A stretch of 64,000 nt of DNA from an uncultured Clostridia bacterium (lineage in GTDB: Bacteria; Bacillota; Clostridia; TANB77; UBA1234), in assembly GCA_934149405.1 (NCBI GenBank), contig CAKPEV010000004.1, forward strand, positions 1 to 64,000, given 5' to 3'. Both the position numbers and the translations under genes were made by a program. How positions within the stretch are numbered: the first letter of the stretch is position 1; each line of letters opens with the position of its first letter. Positions 8,658-18,228 of this stretch are shown in pieces. The notes under the pieces were generated by a model. It did no database searches. It saw nothing but the letters and a program-made list of their open reading frames with translations, and was not told the origin of the DNA.

Positions 8658-10034
8658 ATGGTTTTTGTTAAAGAATTATATAGAGAAACTAGTAAATATG
8701 CAGACAAAGAAATCGAAGTTGCTGGTTGGGTTAGAACAGCAAGAGAATCTAAAACATTTGGTTTTATCGAGCTAAATGATGGTTCTTTCTTTAAAAATGT
8801 TCAAATAGTTTATGAGGATAGCTTACCAAATTTTGAAGAATTGACAAAGTTAACAGTTAGCTCTTCTCTAAGAGTAAAAGGTATCTTGGTAGAGACTCCA
8901 AATGCTAAACAACCATTTGAAATTAAGGCTACTAATATAGAAATAGAGTGCTTATCTCCTAATGATTATCCACTTCAAAAGAAAGGTCATACTATTGAAT
9001 TTTTAAGAGAACAAGCATATTTAAGACCTAGAACAAATCTTTTTAGTGCTGTTTTTAGAGTTAGAAGTGTAGCTTCAATCGCTATTCATAACTATTTTCA
9101 AGAAAGAGGATACATATATTTTCACGCTCCTTTAATCACTGCAAACGATGGTGAAGGTGCTGGCGAAATGTTCCAAGTAACTACTCTTGATTTAGATAAA
9201 ATCGCTGAAACAGGAAAAGTTGATTATTCAAAAGACTTTTTTGGAAAACATGTTGGATTAACTGTTACAGGCCAACTTGAGGGCGAAGCATTTGCAATGG
9301 CATTCGGAAAAATTTATACTTTTGGACCTTCTTTTAGAGCCGAAAACTCTAATACTAAAACTCATGCTTCTGAGTTCTGGATGATTGAACCTGAAATTGC
9401 TTTTTGTGATTTAGATGGTCTTATGGATATCGAAGAAGATATGCTTAAATACATTGTTAACGATGTTTTAGAGAAATGTCCTGAAGAAATGGATTTTTTA
9501 AATAAATTTGTTGCTCCTGGCTTAATAGAAAAACTTCAAAAACTATTAACAAGCAAATTCACAAGAGTAACTCATGAAGAAGTTATTACTATATTAAAAG
9601 AAGCGAAAGTTGATTTTGAATTCAAACCTGAATATGGTGAAGATATTGCAAAAGAACACGAAAAATATATTACAGAACATTTTGGCGGACCTGTATTTAT
9701 TACAAACTGGCCTAAAGATATTAAAGCATTCTACATGAAACAAAATCCAGATGGTAAAACTGTTGCTGCAGTTGACCTAGAAGTTCCTGGTGCTGGCGAA
9801 CTTATGGGTGGAAGCCAAAGAGAAGAAGATTATGACAAGCTTTTAACTCGTATGAAAGAATTAGGCATGCATACAGAAGAATTAGATTGGTACTTAAACC
9901 TTAGAAAATATGGTAGTTGCATACACTCTGGTTTTGGTATGGGATTTGAAAGACTTCTTATTTATTTAACAGGTGTTGAAAATATAAGAGATGTAATTCC
10001 ATTCTACAGAACTCCTGGAAATTGCGATTTTTAA
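8658..10034 (+). CDS. asnS: Asparaginyl-tRNA synthetase
   Basis: 458 residues from ATG 8658; an upstream in-frame ATG at 8643 overlaps the GGGAGG ribosome binding site and is less likely. Class IIb synthetase charging tRNA-Asn. N-terminal OB-fold anticodon-binding domain (IEVAGWVRTARESKTFGFIELNDG), then the class II catalytic core: motif 1 around RVRSVASIAIHNYF, motif 2 FRAENSNTKTHASEFWMIEPE, motif 3 GFGMGFERLLIYLTG. Length typical. Monocistronic, own promoter and terminator. Confidence 0.97.
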   Translation: MVFVKELYRETSKYADKEIEVAGWVRTARESKTFGFIELNDGSFFKNVQIVYEDSLPNFEELTKLTVSSSLRVKGILVETPNAKQPFEIKATNIEIECLSPNDYPLQKKGHTIEFLREQAYLRPRTNLFSAVFRVRSVASIAIHNYFQERGYIYFHAPLITANDGEGAGEMFQVTTLDLDKIAETGKVDYSKDFFGKHVGLTVTGQLEGEAFAMAFGKIYTFGPSFRAENSNTKTHASEFWMIEPEIAFCDLDGLMDIEEDMLKYIVNDVLEKCPEEMDFLNKFVAPGLIEKLQKLLTSKFTRVTHEEVITILKEAKVDFEFKPEYGEDIAKEHEKYITEHFGGPVFITNWPKDIKAFYMKQNPDGKTVAAVDLEVPGAGELMGGSQREEDYDKLLTRMKELGMHTEELDWYLNLRKYGSCIHSGFGMGFERLLIYLTGVENIRDVIPFYRTPGNCDF

Positions 10035-10053
10035 TATTAAATCTACAAAAAAA

Positions 10054-10081
10054 TATCCCCCAGCTTTACTGCCGGGGGATA
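10054..10081. terminator. Bidirectional terminator between asnS and tsf
   Basis: TATCCCCCAGC and GCCGGGGGATA with a 6-base loop, followed by a T run. Confidence 0.9.
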
Positions 10082-10090
10082 ATTTTTTTA

Positions 10091-10738
10091 TTAACCGTTA
10101 ATTTGTTTCATAACTTCTTCTGCGAAGTTTTCTTCTTTCTTTTGGATACCTTCTCCTCTTTCGAATCTTACAAATCTTCTGATTGTAATGTTTTCTCCGA
10201 TGCTTGATATCTTTTCTGTTAATACTTCTTGAACTTTTTTATCTGGATCTTTAATGAAATCTTGCTCTAATAAGCATACTTCTTCATAGAATTTGTCTAT
10301 TCTTCCAGCAACTATCTTCTCAGCTACAGCTTCTGGTTTTCCTTCGTTTATAGCTTGAGCTTTGATAATCTCTTTTTCTTTTTCGATTACTTCAGCTGGA
10401 ACATCTTCTCTTCTAACATATTCTGGTTTTGTAGCAGCGATTTGCATTGCTACATCTTTAACGAATTCTCTGAATTCTGGGTTCTTAGCTGCGAAGTCTG
10501 TTTCAATGTTAACTTCAACTAATACACCAATTCTTCCATCACCATGAATATAGCTTTCTACTAAACCTTCGGCAGCTATTCTTCCTGCTTTTTTAGCAGC
10601 TTTAACAACTCCTCTTTCTCTTAAAAGCTCAGCAGCTTTTTCTTTATCTCCATTTGCTTCTTCAAGTACCTTTTTACATTCCATCATTCCGGCACCTGTC
10701 ATTTCTCTAAGTTCTTTAACTTGTTCTGCAGATATCAT
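10091..10738 (-). CDS. tsf: Translation elongation factor Ts
   Basis: 215 residues. Nucleotide exchange factor for EF-Tu. N-terminal UBA-like module (VKELREMTGAGMMECKKVLEE), then the TDFAAKNPEF signature at about residue 80. The shorter single-core form with C-terminal KPEYVRREDVPAEVIEKEKE is common in Clostridia. Downstream of rpsB on the same strand, the universal order. Confidence 0.97.
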   Translation of the reverse strand: MISAEQVKELREMTGAGMMECKKVLEEANGDKEKAAELLRERGVVKAAKKAGRIAAEGLVESYIHGDGRIGVLVEVNIETDFAAKNPEFREFVKDVAMQIAATKPEYVRREDVPAEVIEKEKEIIKAQAINEGKPEAVAEKIVAGRIDKFYEEVCLLEQDFIKDPDKKVQEVLTEKISSIGENITIRRFVRFERGEGIQKKEENFAEEVMKQING

Positions 10739-10761
10739 ATTTAATCCTCCTTAAAATTTAA

Positions 10762-10787
10762 TAGCCACCACTTAAAAAGCAGTGGCT
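10762..10787 (-). other. Hairpin between rpsB and tsf
   Basis: AGCCACCACTT and AAGCAGTGGCT can pair with one mismatch. The minus strand lacks a strong T run afterwards, so partial attenuation or RNA processing between the two cistrons is likelier than full termination. Confidence 0.4.
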
Positions 10788-10808
10788 TTATATGTTTTAC
10801 AAATTTGA

Positions 10809-11561
10809 TTATTCTTGTGTGTTCTCGATTTCTTCCATAGTTGTTTCTTCATCATTTTCAGATTCTTTAACCATAGATTCACCTTGTTTTGATTCGATAA
10901 CAGCATTCGCCATAGCTTCGATGATTAGTTTGATTGCTCTAATAGCATCATCGTTACCAGGAATTACATAATCAACATCTTCTGGATTACAGTTTGTATC
11001 TACTAAACCGATAACTGGAATACCTAATTTTCTAGCTTCTAGTATAGCTATTCTTTCTTTTTTAGGGTCTACAACAAACATAGCTCCTGGAATTTCAGTC
11101 ATATCTTTAATTCCACCAAGGTTTGTTTGCAATTTTTCCATTTCTTTCTTTAAAACTATAACTTCTTTTTTAGGTAATACATCGAATGTACCATCTTCAG
11201 CCATAGCTTCTAATTCCTTTAATCTGTTAACTCTTGTTCTGATTGTTTTGAAGTTTGTAAGCATACCACCTAACCATCTTTGGTTAACATAGTACATACC
11301 GCATCTTTCAGCTTCTTCTTTAACACATTCTTGAGCTTGTTTCTTTGTACCAACGAAGATAACTGTCTTTCCTTCGTCTACGATACTCTTTAATACAGCA
11401 TAAGCCTCATCTATTTTCTTAGCTGTTTTTTGTAAGTCAATGATATAAATACCATTTCTTGCTGTGAAGATATATGGAGCCATTCTAGGATCCCATCTTC
11501 TTGTTTGATGTCCGAAATGAACACCTGCTTCCAATAATTGTTTCATTGCAACTACTGACAT
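10809..11561 (-). CDS. rpsB: 30S ribosomal protein S2
   Basis: 250 residues from ATG 11561, set by GAGGAGGAAATTAAAATG; longer in-frame starts run into the leader. Opening MSVVAMKQLLEAGVHFGHQT and the motif RWDPRMAPYIFTARNGIYIIDL are diagnostic, as are GTKKQAQ and FVVDPKKERIAILEA. The acidic C-terminal tail is typical of the phylum. Confidence 0.97.
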   Translation of the reverse strand: MSVVAMKQLLEAGVHFGHQTRRWDPRMAPYIFTARNGIYIIDLQKTAKKIDEAYAVLKSIVDEGKTVIFVGTKKQAQECVKEEAERCGMYYVNQRWLGGMLTNFKTIRTRVNRLKELEAMAEDGTFDVLPKKEVIVLKKEMEKLQTNLGGIKDMTEIPGAMFVVDPKKERIAILEARKLGIPVIGLVDTNCNPEDVDYVIPGNDDAIRAIKLIIEAMANAVIESKQGESMVKESENDEETTMEEIENTQE

Positions 11562-11687
11562 TTTAATTTCCTCCTCGATTTTTGTTTTATTTCCTCTATA
11601 ATACTTCAAACACTAAAAACCACCAATTACTTGGCACTAGGCAATTAGCTAGTATCATATGTGGATTTGTGCTTAACACACTGCTTT

Positions 11688-11716
11688 ATTTTACCATCAT
11701 TCACTATGAAAATCAA
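11688..11716 (-). promoter_or_regulatory. Promoter for rpsB-tsf
   Basis: On the minus strand TTGATT, 17 bases, TAAAAT. It leaves a leader of about 120 bases before rpsB, able to fold around CCAAGTAATTGGTGG. The leader may bind S2, which is inference. Confidence 0.55.
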
Positions 11717-11755
11717 CATTTTTCTTGAAATTTAGAGGGAAAATTAAAAACTCTT

Positions 11756-11880
11756 GTTACTATTCAGTCTTCAAAATAAAAGTATATATCAAACGTAAAT
11801 GCGTGCTATAAAAATGTAGCGGAGCACAGTGTGCTCCATAAAAATACTACTGTTTAACATTTGTTATAAATTAAGTCTGG
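11756..11880 (+). repeat. Dispersed repeat, copy A
   Basis: Begins GTTACTATTCAGTCTT and contains AAAATGTAGCGGAGCACAGT and GTGCTCCATAAAAATAC, then ATAAATTAAG. It is the inverted partner of copy B (12745-12861). The two bracket the toxIN locus. The centre forms a GGAGCAC/GTGCTCC hairpin. Confidence 0.65.
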
Positions 11881-11923
11881 ATAGTAACTCCATATATCCA
11901 AATAGAAAGGAAATTGGAGACTA

Positions 11924-12427
11924 TCATTTTAGATATTCTCCAGATTTTTCCTCTAGCAATTTAAAGTTACAACACCTCTCTCTTATATTTTCTGGTAATC
12001 TTCCATTATTGTATAATTGATATAATTTAAAAGACTTGTTTTTTACTTGATTAGAATTGGCATTTAGCCACGATAATTGTTCTTTTAATAATTTTTGGTA
12101 TTTTAATTCTTCTATCGCTAAAGTTTTTTGATTCAAATCTACCAAAGAATAATTACCTTCCTTTACAGGTATCATGTTATTAAAATTAACAGCTCCTAAT
12201 TCTCCGTTCTTGATTTTCAAAAAGTCAATCGTATTCTTCATTTCTCTATGTTTTGCCTTTGGACTTGATAAAGGTGCAAAATATTCATAATCATTCATTT
12301 GGAATAATATTCCTACAAAAGGACGCAATATCTTTTCGTTTTTATTATAAGCAACCTTATTATCAAATTTTCTCAAATAATCACAATAATCCGAATCCAC
12401 AATAACAATTTTAAAATTTATAATCAA
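11924..12427 (-). CDS. toxN: Type III toxin, ToxN/AbiQ family endoribonuclease
   Basis: 167 residues. ToxN cleaves RNA and is held by its repeat RNA antitoxin; such loci act in phage abortive infection. Family features: YLRKFDNKVAYN near the N terminus, RPFVGILFQMNDYEYFAPLSSPKAKH (cited in part) and the core FLKIKNGELGAVNFNNMIPV. The start is TTG 12427 after AAGGAGGTAAG. Directly upstream lie a terminator and a tandem 36-base repeat, the hallmark layout of toxI-terminator-toxN. Flanked by inverted repeats, so probably a mobile cassette. Confidence 0.9.
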   Translation of the reverse strand: MIINFKIVIVDSDYCDYLRKFDNKVAYNKNEKILRPFVGILFQMNDYEYFAPLSSPKAKHREMKNTIDFLKIKNGELGAVNFNNMIPVKEGNYSLVDLNQKTLAIEELKYQKLLKEQLSWLNANSNQVKNKSFKLYQLYNNGRLPENIRERCCNFKLLEEKSGEYLK

Positions 12428-12465
12428 TGTAACTTACCTCCTTAATATTTCAATTATAAATGTAA

Positions 12466-12494
12466 AAGGATTAGAGTTTAAAACCCTAATCCCC
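12466..12494 (-). terminator. Terminator between toxI and toxN
   Basis: GGGATTAG and CTAATCC with a short loop, then TTTT on the minus strand. In type III systems this terminator sets the excess of antitoxin RNA over toxin mRNA. Confidence 0.8.
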
Positions 12495-12500
12495 TTTTTT

Positions 12501-12608
12501 AAGTTCCAATTTAATGGCTGGAAACACCGCTTTTTTTAATTCCAATTTGATGGCTGGATTCACCGCTTTTTTAAGTTCCAATTTAATGGCTGGATTCACC
12601 AACTTTTT
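12501..12608 (-). ncRNA. toxI: ToxI-like antitoxin RNA: three tandem 35-37-base repeats
   Basis: On the minus strand three near-identical units contain GTGAATCCAGCCATTAAATT then GGAACTTAAAAAAG. Units lie at about 12573-12608, 12538-12572 and 12501-12537. They differ at a few bases (ATT/ATC, GAATCC/GTTTCC). ToxN would cut between units to give pseudoknotted RNA that inhibits it. A TATAAT (12627-12632, minus) precedes the array. Confidence 0.88.
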
Positions 12609-12744
12609 GTCACTTTTATCAATAATATTATATACAATTCATATAAACTTATTGTCCCCTATGCATTAAATATAACACATTTGCAAAAAATAATCAATAT
12701 TTCAAAAGATTTTTTGCAATTTTATGTTTTTTAATTGGCTGCCA

Positions 12745-12861
12745 TTAGTCCTTAATTTATGACAAAGCTTAATTGTAATGTTTTTATGGAGCACACCTAA
12801 GCTCCTCGACATTTTTGCAAAATACAATTATGTTCGTAACTTTTTAAGGCTGAACAGTAAC
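12745..12861 (-). repeat. Dispersed repeat, copy B
   Basis: Read on the minus strand it begins GTTACTGTTCAGCCTT and contains AAAAATGTCGAGGAGC, GTGTGCTCCATAAAAA, then CATAAATTAAG. It is homologous to copy A but inverted. Confidence 0.65.
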
Positions 12862-12871
12862 CTAAATTGTG

Positions 12872-13138
12872 CTATTCTATCTCATCTTTATTTGGTTTTC
12901 TAACTTTATCTATAAATTTTTTATCACAAGCGCCATAACTTTTATAATTTTCTCTTGCCTCTTCTAATGTCATTCCGCCGTTTGAATCACTTTTCTCCTT
13001 TGTGTCATATATATTTTTCATAAAAATATCGTTTTCCCAAAAGCACACAGGACATATGAAGCATATGCATTCTTCTACTTTCCTAGGTAATGTTTTATAC
13101 CCACAGCATAAACACTTTTCTTTCATATTGCACCTCAT
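12872..13138 (-). CDS. CPCC-type cysteine-rich small protein
   Basis: 88 residues. N-terminal double zinc knuckle: CLCCGYKTLPRK then CICFICPVCFWEND, matching the CPCC cysteine-rich family often found as accessory cargo beside toxin or immunity genes. A second half with GGMTLEEARENYKSYGAC is also typical of that family. The start overlaps the upstream NUDIX stop (ATGA), so the two are co-translated. Function is not established. Confidence 0.75.
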   Translation of the reverse strand: MRCNMKEKCLCCGYKTLPRKVEECICFICPVCFWENDIFMKNIYDTKEKSDSNGGMTLEEARENYKSYGACDKKFIDKVRKPNKDEIE

Positions 13139-13656
13139 CTTTCATCTATTCTCTTATGATTATTGTGCAACCAGTTAAGTAAAATTTCAAATTCTTCATA
13201 ATGGTTTTTGAAGAACTTATCTTGTTTCATTAAATTAACAATTTCATTTTCTGATAGCCATTCTACTGAATCAACTTCAGCTTCTTGCAGTTTCAAATCA
13301 TTCAAATTTTGTATATCCATTTTTATGTAATAATCATCCCAAAATACTCTTTCATTTTCTGATCTTCCAGAAAAATATAGTTTTAAGTCTTTAGGATTCA
13401 TTTTTACTCCTATTTCTTCTTCTACTTCAGTAAGTATCCCCTCGATACTAGTTTCTCCTGTCTTTGGATGTCCACCTGTTGTCGCATATTTTCCATTCTT
13501 TGCTTCGCTTCTCTTTTGAATTAAAAATTTTCCTTCTGAATTTTGTATGAACACTAATACTACAACAATGTACCTGCCTTTAGGAATTTGTTCGCCTTTT
13601 AGTATTGTTTCACCAGTAAGGTTTCTGTTTTTATCATATAAGTCTCTTTTCTCCAT
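13135..13656 (-). CDS. NUDIX hydrolase (isopentenyl-diphosphate isomerase-like subgroup)
   Basis: 173 residues. NUDIX box at about residues 75-97: GGHPKTGETSIEGILTEVEE plus EIG (GX5EX7REUXEEXGU pattern with T-E in place of R-E). N-terminal LYDKNRNLTGETILKGE is typical of the IPP-isomerase-like NUDIX group. Substrate unknown. Start: TAGGAGATAAATTATG. Two-gene unit with the CPCC gene. Confidence 0.85.
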   Translation of the reverse strand: MEKRDLYDKNRNLTGETILKGEQIPKGRYIVVVLVFIQNSEGKFLIQKRSEAKNGKYATTGGHPKTGETSIEGILTEVEEEIGVKMNPKDLKLYFSGRSENERVFWDDYYIKMDIQNLNDLKLQEAEVDSVEWLSENEIVNLMKQDKFFKNHYEEFEILLNWLHNNHKRIDER

Positions 13657-13689
13657 AATTTATCTCCTATACATTTTTAGTTGTGTTCA

Positions 13690-13735
13690 CTATTTATGGA
13701 GCACACCTAAGCTTAAGCTACATTTTATTTTTTCA
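13690..13735 (-). repeat. Dispersed repeat, copy C (core only)
   Basis: On the minus strand AAAATGTAGCTTAAGC followed by TTAGGTGTGCTCCATAAA, the same core as copies A and B. Confidence 0.55.
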
Positions 13736-13787
13736 TAAATTAGTTTGCAATGCCATTATATTTTCTATCATTTAGACTATTATGTTA

Positions 13788-15734
13788 TTATATTTTCCCT
13801 GTATGTCTATATATTTTCATTGCTTCTTCACTATATGCAGGCTTTGACAAATCTTTATCTATTAAATCTGCAATATATTTGGTTAGATATTGCACTGATA
13901 GCAATAAATCAAATTCCCCAAGTAGATTTTCATATTCGCTTTCTATCATAATCATGCTATTTGCATTTTCTTTAAGATATTTTAGTAGTTTCTTCTCATA
14001 CATGCCTACGCTTTTTGTCTTGAAGTAAATCACAACATTTGAGTTATTATGTTCCATGCTGATAAATCTTCCGTGTGAGAAGTTCTTTTTCTCATGCATT
14101 GTTATTCTATATACTCCAGATTCAACAATTTTAGATTCTAAATCCAAAGTTGCCGATGTTGTATAATCTCCATAAAAAGTATCTATTACGCCTTTTTCTT
14201 TGAATATGTTTTTTAATTCCTTATGGTTAGTTTTAAAATAATCTTTCCAGTAGTTATTCCAATAATCAAGCCTTTCGTACATAAAGGTATCAAAGTCACT
14301 ACCGATTTTTTCTTTTTCATAATAATATTTTGCAAAGAAGCTTGCTGGCACTATAATTCCCTCAATGGATAGGAATCCTCTTTCTCTTCCAGCCTTGCCT
14401 TTTGGATTTCTGTATGATATTAAATTAAGCTTTTTTGAATCCTTTTTTGCTTTTGTTATTATGTACTTATTTTGTTTTTTACACTTTTTCAAAACTTCTA
14501 CTATATCATTGCTACTGCCTGAATATGAGAATGCGATTATATTTCCTACACTATTCATATTTTTATACATAGCCACCCTTGGATACATGGCTTCTGTATA
14601 AATGCCTTTAATTTGATTCACAACTTCAGCACCATAAAATGCTGCCGCATAAGAGCCTCCCGTTCCACAAAAAACAGTTGTTGAATCTATGTTATCAATC
14701 ATCGCTTTTACTTCTTCATAAGCGTTGCTTTTGAAATCCGCTTCTACTCTCTTCTTTAGCACGGATAAATTTGTATCGATTTTTTTGACTTTTTTTCTTT
14801 CTTTTTCAATTTCTAATCCGCAAATGCATCTATCTTTTTTAGAAGTCTTTTTGTATAAATCTTCAACCATCGAACGCGCACCAATTCTTTTTACTATCTG
14901 ACTAGTGTTTTTAACTGCCTGCTTATTCGCTTCATCTAACATCTTTTCATTGATTTCGAAGTTGTTTTCTAACACGCATTTTATAACCGTTGACAAGAAT
15001 AAATCTCCTGCTCCCGTTGGATCAACTTCTTTTGATGGCTTTTCTAAGTTATAGGAATATACTTTGTCACCATGCACAAATTTTGAACCGTTTTTTCCGT
15101 ATGTTATAATTATTAAATCCGATTCGAATATTTGATTTATGTCTATTGTTTTAGAGAAATTAAATTTATTCATCAAAAACGAATATACTCTTTCGTTTAG
15201 TTGTACTAAATTAAACTTTCCACTTAATTTTTCTATAATACTTTCAGCGTCGCAGTCTTCAAGTTCTCCAACTTGTCCAATATCTATAGCTATTTTAGAG
15301 TCATGTGATTTTATATTTTTAATTAGTTTCAAATTTCTTTTATTTATTGTATCAAACACGAATAGATTATCTTTGGCTAATAAAGATTTTGGTATATCAA
15401 GCATTTCTTCGCTATCCTCATACCACTTTTTCCTACCACATATAGGACATCTCTTTTTAGATAAAACTCCATCCTTTGTTATATTTATATGAAAACATCT
15501 TGTGTGGTCCTGACCTCTTTTTATATTATCAACATTAACATTTAGTACTTTTAATGAATTTATTGCAATATCTCCCTCTTCATCATTTCCACACATTCCA
15601 ATTGCATAAGTTTCGTACTTGCTAGCTAAATTAGCTAAAACATTAAACACTGTCATTCCGCCACACAAGCCTAAAAATTTTGAATCTTTATAGTAATAAT
15701 CTGTAACCAAATCACCTATTCCTATTATTTTCAT
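13788..15734 (-). CDS. Fused PfkB sugar/nucleoside kinase - SIS domain protein
   Basis: 648 residues. Residues 1-290 are a PfkB/ribokinase fold: N-terminal GIGDLVTDYY, a glycine pair CGGMTVFNVLANLA, and the catalytic signature DPTGAGDLFLST at about 240-251. It carries cysteine knuckles (RCPICGRKKW and RCICGLE), an uncommon addition. Residues about 330-630 are a SIS sugar-phosphate-binding domain (VFCGTGGSYAAAFYGAEVV; IIAFSYSGSSNDIVEVL). Combination predicts phosphorylation plus isomerisation or sensing of a sugar phosphate. Operon with the HAD-phosphoribosyltransferase gene upstream, spacing 30 bases. I do not know the pathway. Confidence 0.8.
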   Translation of the reverse strand: MKIIGIGDLVTDYYYKDSKFLGLCGGMTVFNVLANLASKYETYAIGMCGNDEEGDIAINSLKVLNVNVDNIKRGQDHTRCFHINITKDGVLSKKRCPICGRKKWYEDSEEMLDIPKSLLAKDNLFVFDTINKRNLKLIKNIKSHDSKIAIDIGQVGELEDCDAESIIEKLSGKFNLVQLNERVYSFLMNKFNFSKTIDINQIFESDLIIITYGKNGSKFVHGDKVYSYNLEKPSKEVDPTGAGDLFLSTVIKCVLENNFEINEKMLDEANKQAVKNTSQIVKRIGARSMVEDLYKKTSKKDRCICGLEIEKERKKVKKIDTNLSVLKKRVEADFKSNAYEEVKAMIDNIDSTTVFCGTGGSYAAAFYGAEVVNQIKGIYTEAMYPRVAMYKNMNSVGNIIAFSYSGSSNDIVEVLKKCKKQNKYIITKAKKDSKKLNLISYRNPKGKAGRERGFLSIEGIIVPASFFAKYYYEKEKIGSDFDTFMYERLDYWNNYWKDYFKTNHKELKNIFKEKGVIDTFYGDYTTSATLDLESKIVESGVYRITMHEKKNFSHGRFISMEHNNSNVVIYFKTKSVGMYEKKLLKYLKENANSMIMIESEYENLLGEFDLLLSVQYLTKYIADLIDKDLSKPAYSEEAMKIYRHTGKI

Positions 15735-15764
15735 AAGTATCCTCCTAAATTATATATTTTAGAA

Positions 15765-18156
15765 TCATCTATCCATTTCATCTTTTGGATTAACAGTTTG
15801 ATTAACCTCACTCTCCTTTGTATACCTTCCATTCTTATATAAATATCTTACTATCCTATCTCTTGATTTGTTAAACACTTTTAATTCATCCAAATATTTA
15901 CTTCCATCTTTTATTTTTGAATATGGCGAAGGAAAAATCAATCCTTTTATGTATGTAGTAAACTTAGTCACATCAATAGCTCCTCTTTCATTTTGGAACA
16001 TTTGCTCTACTCTATTTAGAGATGGATACCTGACTATTGCTAAACTGTCTACATATATGTCGTTTGAAAATAGTAATTCTAATGCCGATTGCAATGTAAC
16101 ACCAGTTAAAACATTATCATCTGACACAATATTAAAACCTTGTTGAAGATTTCTACTTGTTTTTAATTCAATTTTTTCATCTAATAATTTTTCAAAATAA
16201 CTTTTTGAGTGTAATTCATCATAACTTTTCTTTCTTATTGAAATTGCAGAAACGTCTACATCACAATGATTAGCCAAAATATTTTGTGCCAATAATGGTA
16301 GTTCAAGACCACCATACGCCAATCCAGAAAAATTGATTTCCTTGTCAACAAAATTTTTTTCTTCTTGTTTCATTTTTTCAATTGCCAAATTCATGGTTAT
16401 GTAATTTTCAATATAATTATCGATTTCTCTGTATGTTCTAAAAGCTCTTTTATTAAGTTTTAAATCGTTTTTATCTATAACACCATTTATAACCAAAGGG
16501 AAATTCTCCATAACTTTTTCTAAAATATTGCAAATGTTTGTAGTATGGCTTTCATTATTCATCTTTGGTACAAAACATAGTTGATACATTTCTTTATAGA
16601 TATCGTTGCAAATCTCATGCCAATTTTTCACTTGCTCGTTTTCGTTATATGCACTTAATGACAAATACAACCTGTCGTATTGTGGAAAGCCACTTACTAT
16701 CGCTGCATTCAAATTCATTAGTGCAACGTTTCTTAAATTATCCATTACGCCAAGAAGCAATTTCGTGTCTTGCATTTTCCCGTTTGATTCATAGTCTTTT
16801 AGCGCATATAGAGCTTTTTGAAAAAAGTCCATATTGTTCTTATACCAACCTATTATTTCTATACTGTTAGGTGCTTTCTCTTCATCTTTATTAGATAAAA
16901 AATAATAATATGTGTCAGAACCCCTTAGAATTCTTGATGTATCCGTATCTAACGAATATATATATCCATCACCTATTTTTTCATCAAATAACCTCTTTAA
17001 CGCATTATTATTCTCTATTAAATGCCACTCCCAATCTTCAAACATTATTGCACCGGACTTTTTATCAAAGATATCCTCAAAACCATTGATTGTTCCTAGC
17101 GTCTCATTAAATTGCTCATTATATTTCTTTATAATGTTCTTCCTTCCCATAACAATACTTTTTTCAACAATAGCCAATTGATTTTCATACTTATTTTTGT
17201 CTGGCTTCCTTAAGCAAACTGTCGGGAATATATGTAATGTGTTTAATAAATATTCAGTCGCCTCAACGCCTTTAAGTACTCTTCCATCTTTATCACAAAC
17301 TGGATAGCAACCATTTATATCTTTTGAGCACCTGTCAACAGAGAAGCCTTGATCGCAATTTAACATGCTAAAATCATTTCCGTTTTCTTCGCCTTGATCG
17401 CCAATTCTTAACATTGAATTTTCTGGTATGCCCAAAAACTTTTCAACCTTGCTTAAAGCCTTTTCCTTGTCAGCCACATCCACTTGAAGCATATATTGAT
17501 CTTGATATTTACCGAATAGAATATTTAATATTTGCTTTTAATATGTTATTTTCCAAATTAACAAACTCTCTTAAATATTGTTCAACCTTTTCAAATTGGC
17601 TGGCATCTCGAAGCATCAACCTAAAGGCTGCAATTCCATCACTCAATGGATTTTTAGATGTTATCAATTCGATATCAGCTAGTTTTTTTACAAAGAATTT
17701 ATCTAAATCACCCTCAATGTGCTTTAGGCTTTCTAAGTCATTTTCGCCAACTAGCGGTGTACAAGAATCAAAAAACTCTTTATTACCACAAGTATAAAAC
17801 AAAAATTCTCCATTATGCGTAACCCCTATTATATTTTTTAGTTTTTCTTTCTGGATTTCATACTCATTTATTAGTTTTTCACACAAGTCTATATTGAATG
17901 CTTTTAATCCTGTTTCTCCTCGACCTGTTATTAGCACCAATGAAATGTGTTTTTCTAGAACATTATAAATTGCCTGTAAGATTCTTTTATTCAAGTTTCC
18001 ATTATCTAATAGCGTTTCATCTATTCCCATACATACGGCATTATATTTCTTTTCAAGTCTTTTTGACAAGTTTTCAAGTACCTTTACTTTATTTTCCTTT
18101 GTAACTTCCAAACTTTTTTCCAAAAGTATTTGCTCAGCATATCGTTCTATTTCCAC
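15765..18156 (-). CDS. HAD-like phosphatase fused to a phosphoribosyltransferase-like domain, joined by a +1 frameshift
   Basis: 796 residues with a +1 shift at CGG 17512-17514. The shift falls inside the HAD domain: the first frame has motif I region MGIDETLLDNG and motif II LVLITGRGE, and the shifted frame supplies the C-terminal HAD half (DKEKALSKVEKFLGI; IGDQGEENGNDFSML). Motif I reads G-I-D-E-T, so the usual nucleophile Asp is missing. Residues about 610-730 look like a phosphoribosyltransferase (LAYGGLELPLLA; PRPP loop VSDDNVLTGVTLQ). Length 2392 = 3n+1. GTG start after AAAAGGAGTTGTTACA. Upstream of PfkB-SIS; predicted nucleotide-like metabolite pathway (inference). Confidence 0.78.
17512..17514 (-). 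other. +1 frameshift site in HAD-phosphoribosyltransferase gene (ATT CGG T)
   Basis: Codon before: ATT. CGG-T is read as GGT (Gly215). Zero frame stops immediately (CGG TAA). The shift joins the two halves of one HAD domain. Confidence 0.82.
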
Positions 18157-18228
18157 TGTAACAACTCCTTTTTATATTATTATTGTCATTTTACCACTTA
18201 TTTAAGAAGTATTCTTGTTTATATTATA

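Noticed and set aside
12501..12608. CRISPR array
   Set aside because: The repeats are directly tandem with no unique spacers, there are no cas genes, and toxN follows.
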